A stretch of 64,000 nt of DNA, taken from the NCBI GenBank assembly GCA_025201365.1, contig JAIXMF010000012.1:186001-250000 (forward strand), read 5' to 3'. The position numbers and the translations under genes were made by a program. Numbering within the stretch: the stretch's first letter is position 1; each line of letters begins with the position of its first letter. Shown one piece after another: positions 60,733 through 64,000 of this stretch. The DNA is from Syncephalis plumigaleata (taxonomy: Eukaryota > Zoopagomycota > Zoopagomycetes > Zoopagales > Piptocephalidaceae). The notes under the pieces were generated by a model. The model was not told where the DNA came from, did no database searches, and saw nothing but the letters and a program-made list of their open reading frames with translations.

Positions 60733-62488
60733 CTATGTCGCTACACTCCTTTGTAATCGATAGCCCATTTGATCACGTCGTCTACGTCGTTCTCGTAGTG
60801 ACCATCCCAGTATTATAGCACATACACAACCAGCAGTGGTAATGTAGAATGTATCACGATAGCAGTAATGACCTGTACATCCATCGGGTTGTTCCATACG
60901 AGCATCAAACATGGCACCGAATATCAAGTTGAACACTTGACCACCCACACCAGGTGAACATGACATCCAACCCCTAATTGTTATCACAATAATAAAGTAA
61001 ATATTGAATTTGCTTATCTATATTAATAGTAGTATAAGCACTTACCAGTTACGTCCAAATGTGGTTACGCCCCAGTATTCGCTTGTAATCGCGGTGAACA
61101 GTGTGAATAGTGCACCATAAGTGCATCCCACCATGAGTGTAATGGCAATCAATCCAGAGGCTGTTGACACCTTTAACGCCATGATTTGAGCTAGCATCAT
61201 AATGATACTCGTATAAATCACCAATGTGAGTCGACGTATTTGATATTTACGTTTAGTATAGTCGGATATGGCACCTGCCATCAATCTAGCCGAGAAACTA
61301 CCCATACTAATTAGGGCCACATGCGTGCTAGCCGCTAATTGTAATCGACCCTCTGATGGTATACCTTCATCATCCGGATGGTCCACTAGCAGTTGACGTA
61401 CCATACCCCCTACATTAGTGATATACATGAGACCAGTACCGGTGAGTATGCCCATCATACACCATAATTGCCAAAAATCACCACTAGTAAATAGTACTTT
61501 TAACGGGATATGCTCGTCTGATAATACAGGCATATTCTGTGTATATGATTGCTGTTGCTGTTGTTGCGGTTGTTGTTCAATATGATTATCTGTTAATAGC
61601 GGTGTATCACTATGACTTCTTGCACGCGTATCAATCTGAGGTGTCGCAGTACTAGTAGCTGCATCAGTACTGGTAGAAGCAACAGGACTACATGAATCAG
61701 TGACATCCACTGATGCTTCCGTATTAACTTCTTCCGCATCATCCTCTATCGGTATTTGTTTCAATCCCCATACGGATAATATATTGACACCACTGCAAAC
61801 GAATGCCAACATTCTAAGGAATCCTAGTGTATCAGCTTCACCACCCGTTTCTACGCCGTGTTTCACTACCAATGGTTTGACGAACCACCAACTATTCACA
61901 ATGGATAGTACAAGTGCGGATAGTCCATAGAAACTCACGGGTAAACCTAGCATACTACCACGTAACTCGGAGGGAAAGTTACGAGCCGTGGTAGATAAGG
62001 CGGCCATACACGCTGAGGCTGAACCGCTGCCCGTCAATGTAAAGAAGAAGGCCGCCAATAAATAGGATGAGGAGAATAGTTGTCCGTCATACATACTAGC
62101 CAGACCATTGAAACCTAGAAACATGAATACGGCAGCCAGTAGACAGCCACTGATCGATTCATCGATGCATTGAATGATACACGTAATATAAAGTAAGTGA
62201 CCGTGTTTTTCACTGCCTTCGTATATGCTATCGAACGACTTACAAACCAGCCCCGAAACGGTCAACTAGACCACCGAAAAGCGGTGCTCCTAAATAAGTG
62301 CCAATATCACCGGTAGAAGCAATGATATTAAGTTGTAGATGAGAGTAGCCAAGTTGCTTAGCAATAGGTGGACCGAACAACGGGAATGCATAGCGCGTAC
62401 CAGCACTAAGATTACTTAGCATAGCAAATACGAGTGATACAAGCCGTCGAGGCTGCACCCATAAGAAGTGCACAGCCTGATTGACCAT
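60733..62488 (-). CDS. MFS carrier, nodulin-like/Mch1 type (copy 2)
   Basis: Paralog of the carrier at 18012-19847. Three exons: 62488 to about 62244 (MVNQAVHFLWVQPRRLVSLV, SAGTRYAFPLFGPPIAKQLG, APLFGGLVDRFGAG), about 62194 to 61048 (FGCLLAAVFMFLGFNGLASM ... LRGSMLGLPVSFYGLSALVL ... LMYITNVGGMVRQLL) and about 60977 to 60733 (WMSCSPGVGGQVFNLIFGAM, CTGHYCYRDTFYITTAGCVC). Exon joins are in phase (AG|FGCLL and RN|WGWMS). The central loop has a poly-Gln run. The C-terminal tail is basic (RRRRRDQMGYR). Intron positions near helix 2 and before the last helices agree with copy 1, supporting common descent. Unlike copy 1 it has no frame break. Confidence 0.87.
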
Positions 62489-62710
62489 ACTACTAGAATA
62501 GAATAGAATAGAATAACCAATGCAAGAGTAATAGTAGTAATAGTAATAGTAGAAAGAAAGATGTTTATAAAAATGCGTAATACAATTAATTGGTGCCAGT
62601 TATTTATATAATAAGTACACAACTTGTCAGGGGAATGATGTCTAGCATCTACTTGGTTGCAAGGAGAATGGGTGAACACAGCTCGGCAAATGGGTAAATG
62701 CACTTATTGT
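62489..62710. other. Intergenic region
   Basis: Short gap upstream of the MFS gene with an AATAGAATAGAATAGAATA repeat (62495-62515). Nothing else seen. Confidence 0.4.
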
Positions 62711-64000
62711 TTACCTCATTAGATTGAGATGATGATGATGTTGATGTTGATTATGACTACCACCACTTTGTTGTAATTGTTGCTGTTGCTGTTGCTGTTG
62801 CTGTTGTAATAAGCGCCATCTTTCACGTCGACACATTGGCACCAATCCTGTTAGTACTTCAATTGTAATACGTTCTATTACATACAAATGTCATTAGTAT
62901 CATAGATAGATAACTATCCTATCATAGAATAATCACTACTTACGTTCATCAGATCCCCATAGACGTAGAGCGTTCTCATTAGATCTATCGTATGGATGCA
63001 TCGTAGAATGTCGACGTCGTGAATAGGGTTTCTTGTTTCGTGTACTTGGCTGGAAACGAGTCGATTCCCCTAGTAGATCATGGCATCCTAGGCATAATAA
63101 GGCCGATATACGCTGTTCTGCCTTTATTTGACAATGCGTACATGTACCAGAAGTAGTTGCTCCATTCGATGGTAATGCCATTGATGATGCTGATGCTGAT
63201 GCCGCTGACAATGAGTGATTGGCAATGGCTAACAATTGAGCTGCTTCATCATCTATGACATCGTAATGATTACTATTACTATTGCTATTATTGTTGTTAT
63301 TGTAGAACGATTGAGCAGTAGAATGATTAGTAGCACCTGATACTTGCATTGGTACAGTTGTCGTATGACGTCGTGCTAATGGAATACTCGTTGGTTCCAT
63401 ATCTTCAGATAATCCATACAGTGCCATTTTACTATTAGATATTGCTGATGTCGATGCAGATGATGCTAATGATAATGGTGACATTACAATGTTAGATCCA
63501 CCTGTTGTCCTACTACTACTGCTGTTATTCGTTGTACGTTGTTGTTGTTGCTGTTGTTGTTGTTGATTAGACACACTAGCCAATTTACCATTCTTGCCCG
63601 ATAAACTTGATATAGAATGTGCCTATAAGTAATAATCATCATCATGTCTGACATCAATATGGATTTATACTCGCCAGTCTTTCAATCTCTCATGTCTATA
63701 CCTTGCGATGTTGTTGTGCCGATGATGATGACGATTTACTCGTATTGTTACTACTCGATCTTCTCGTATCGGTCTCCTTTCTTACTGGGCGTATTTGATC
63801 TCCTTGAAACACTTTACGCTCAGTGTCGCGTGCCCAAGTAAACGAACGAGGTACAATGCCTGTTTCCCAGTAGAGTGTCGCCAATTGTACGGCACGATCT
63901 CGTTTGAATTGATTAGAGTGTGGACCACGTAGATAGTCAGTGTAGGGTGATTTATCAGGAGAGAACGCTACTAGTTCACGTTCATGAACCACCGAACTAA
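62711..64000 (-). CDS. Poly-Gln/Ser-rich protein with CxxC pairs, 5' partial
   Basis: Exons run from beyond the window end to 63702, then 63622-62944, then 62874 to a TAA at 62711-62713 (a GTAAAC donor overlaps that stop, so more exons are possible). The first part has a compact charged segment (PYTDYLRGPHSNQFKRDRAV; TGIVPRSFTWARDTERKVFQ). The middle is poly-Gln, Ser and Asn with a Cys pair arrangement CTHCQIKAE...CLGCH that could bind zinc. The last exon is poly-Gln/His. I do not recognise it; low-complexity, regulatory-type proteins look like this in many fungi. Confidence 0.5.

Overview
The window looks like nuclear DNA of an early-diverging fungus (Zoopagomycota/Mucoromycota-like; inferred, no marker settles it). 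It is AT-rich, densely packed and rich in short GT-AG introns of about 50-90 bases, with CTAAC/CTAAT-type branch sites and many short simple repeats. Gene content is typically fungal: a LIM-C1-RhoGAP (Rga type), choline-phosphate cytidylyltransferase, gamma-tubulin, the tRNA thiolase CTU1/Ncs6, an APC7-like TPR subunit, cytosolic TyrRS, a TUG-type UBX protein, NIF3, an LAT-type amino-acid permease and two nodulin-like (Mch1-type) MFS carriers.

Layout. 1-3.6 kb: 3' part of a SAM methyltransferase, then on the minus strand a Ser-rich ORF and a laminin-EGF multi-pass membrane protein. 4.5-6.2 kb: amino-acid permease (-). 6.8-10.5 kb: NIF3 (-) and TUG/UBX (+), divergent from a 120-bp gap. 10.6-11.1 kb: a whole MITE-like element with TA flanks. 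11.7-17.7 kb (+): UDP-glycosyltransferase, PA-domain-type subtilase, acidic membrane protein. 18-19.8 kb: MFS carrier (-). 21.2-22.3 kb: mitochondrial PPR-like protein (+). 22.8-27 kb: LIM-C1-RhoGAP (-). 28.5-32.9 kb: APC7-like (-) and TyrRS (+), divergent. 33.2-35.2 kb: membrane protein of unknown function (-). 52.1-64 kb: PCT1 (-), CTU1 (-), a four-exon mini-protein (+), F-box protein (-), gamma-tubulin (-), second MFS carrier (-), polyQ/Ser-rich protein (-, cut by the window end).

The standout structure is a 15.4-kb inverted repeat at 36533-51909: two arms of about 7.4 kb round a 632-bp unique spacer. Each arm carries a complete-looking multi-exon Ser/Thr kinase gene (possibly with an FHA-like N-terminal domain), a 298-bp tandem duplication, a nested hairpin and a 5'-less fragment of mitochondrial isoleucyl-tRNA synthetase. 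Each outer end holds one terminus of the MITE family seen whole at 10.6 kb. The inner ~6 kb of the arms look essentially identical apart from two small indels that I found; the outer ~1.3 kb differ by roughly 5%. This points either to a real palindrome kept uniform by gene conversion or to joined haplotypes.

At least nine otherwise well-conserved genes, including essential TyrRS and CTU1, need a single-base frame correction, often at a short homopolymer. I read this as residual assembly indels rather than pseudogenes. No rRNA, tRNA, CRISPR, retroelement or viral sequence was recognised.
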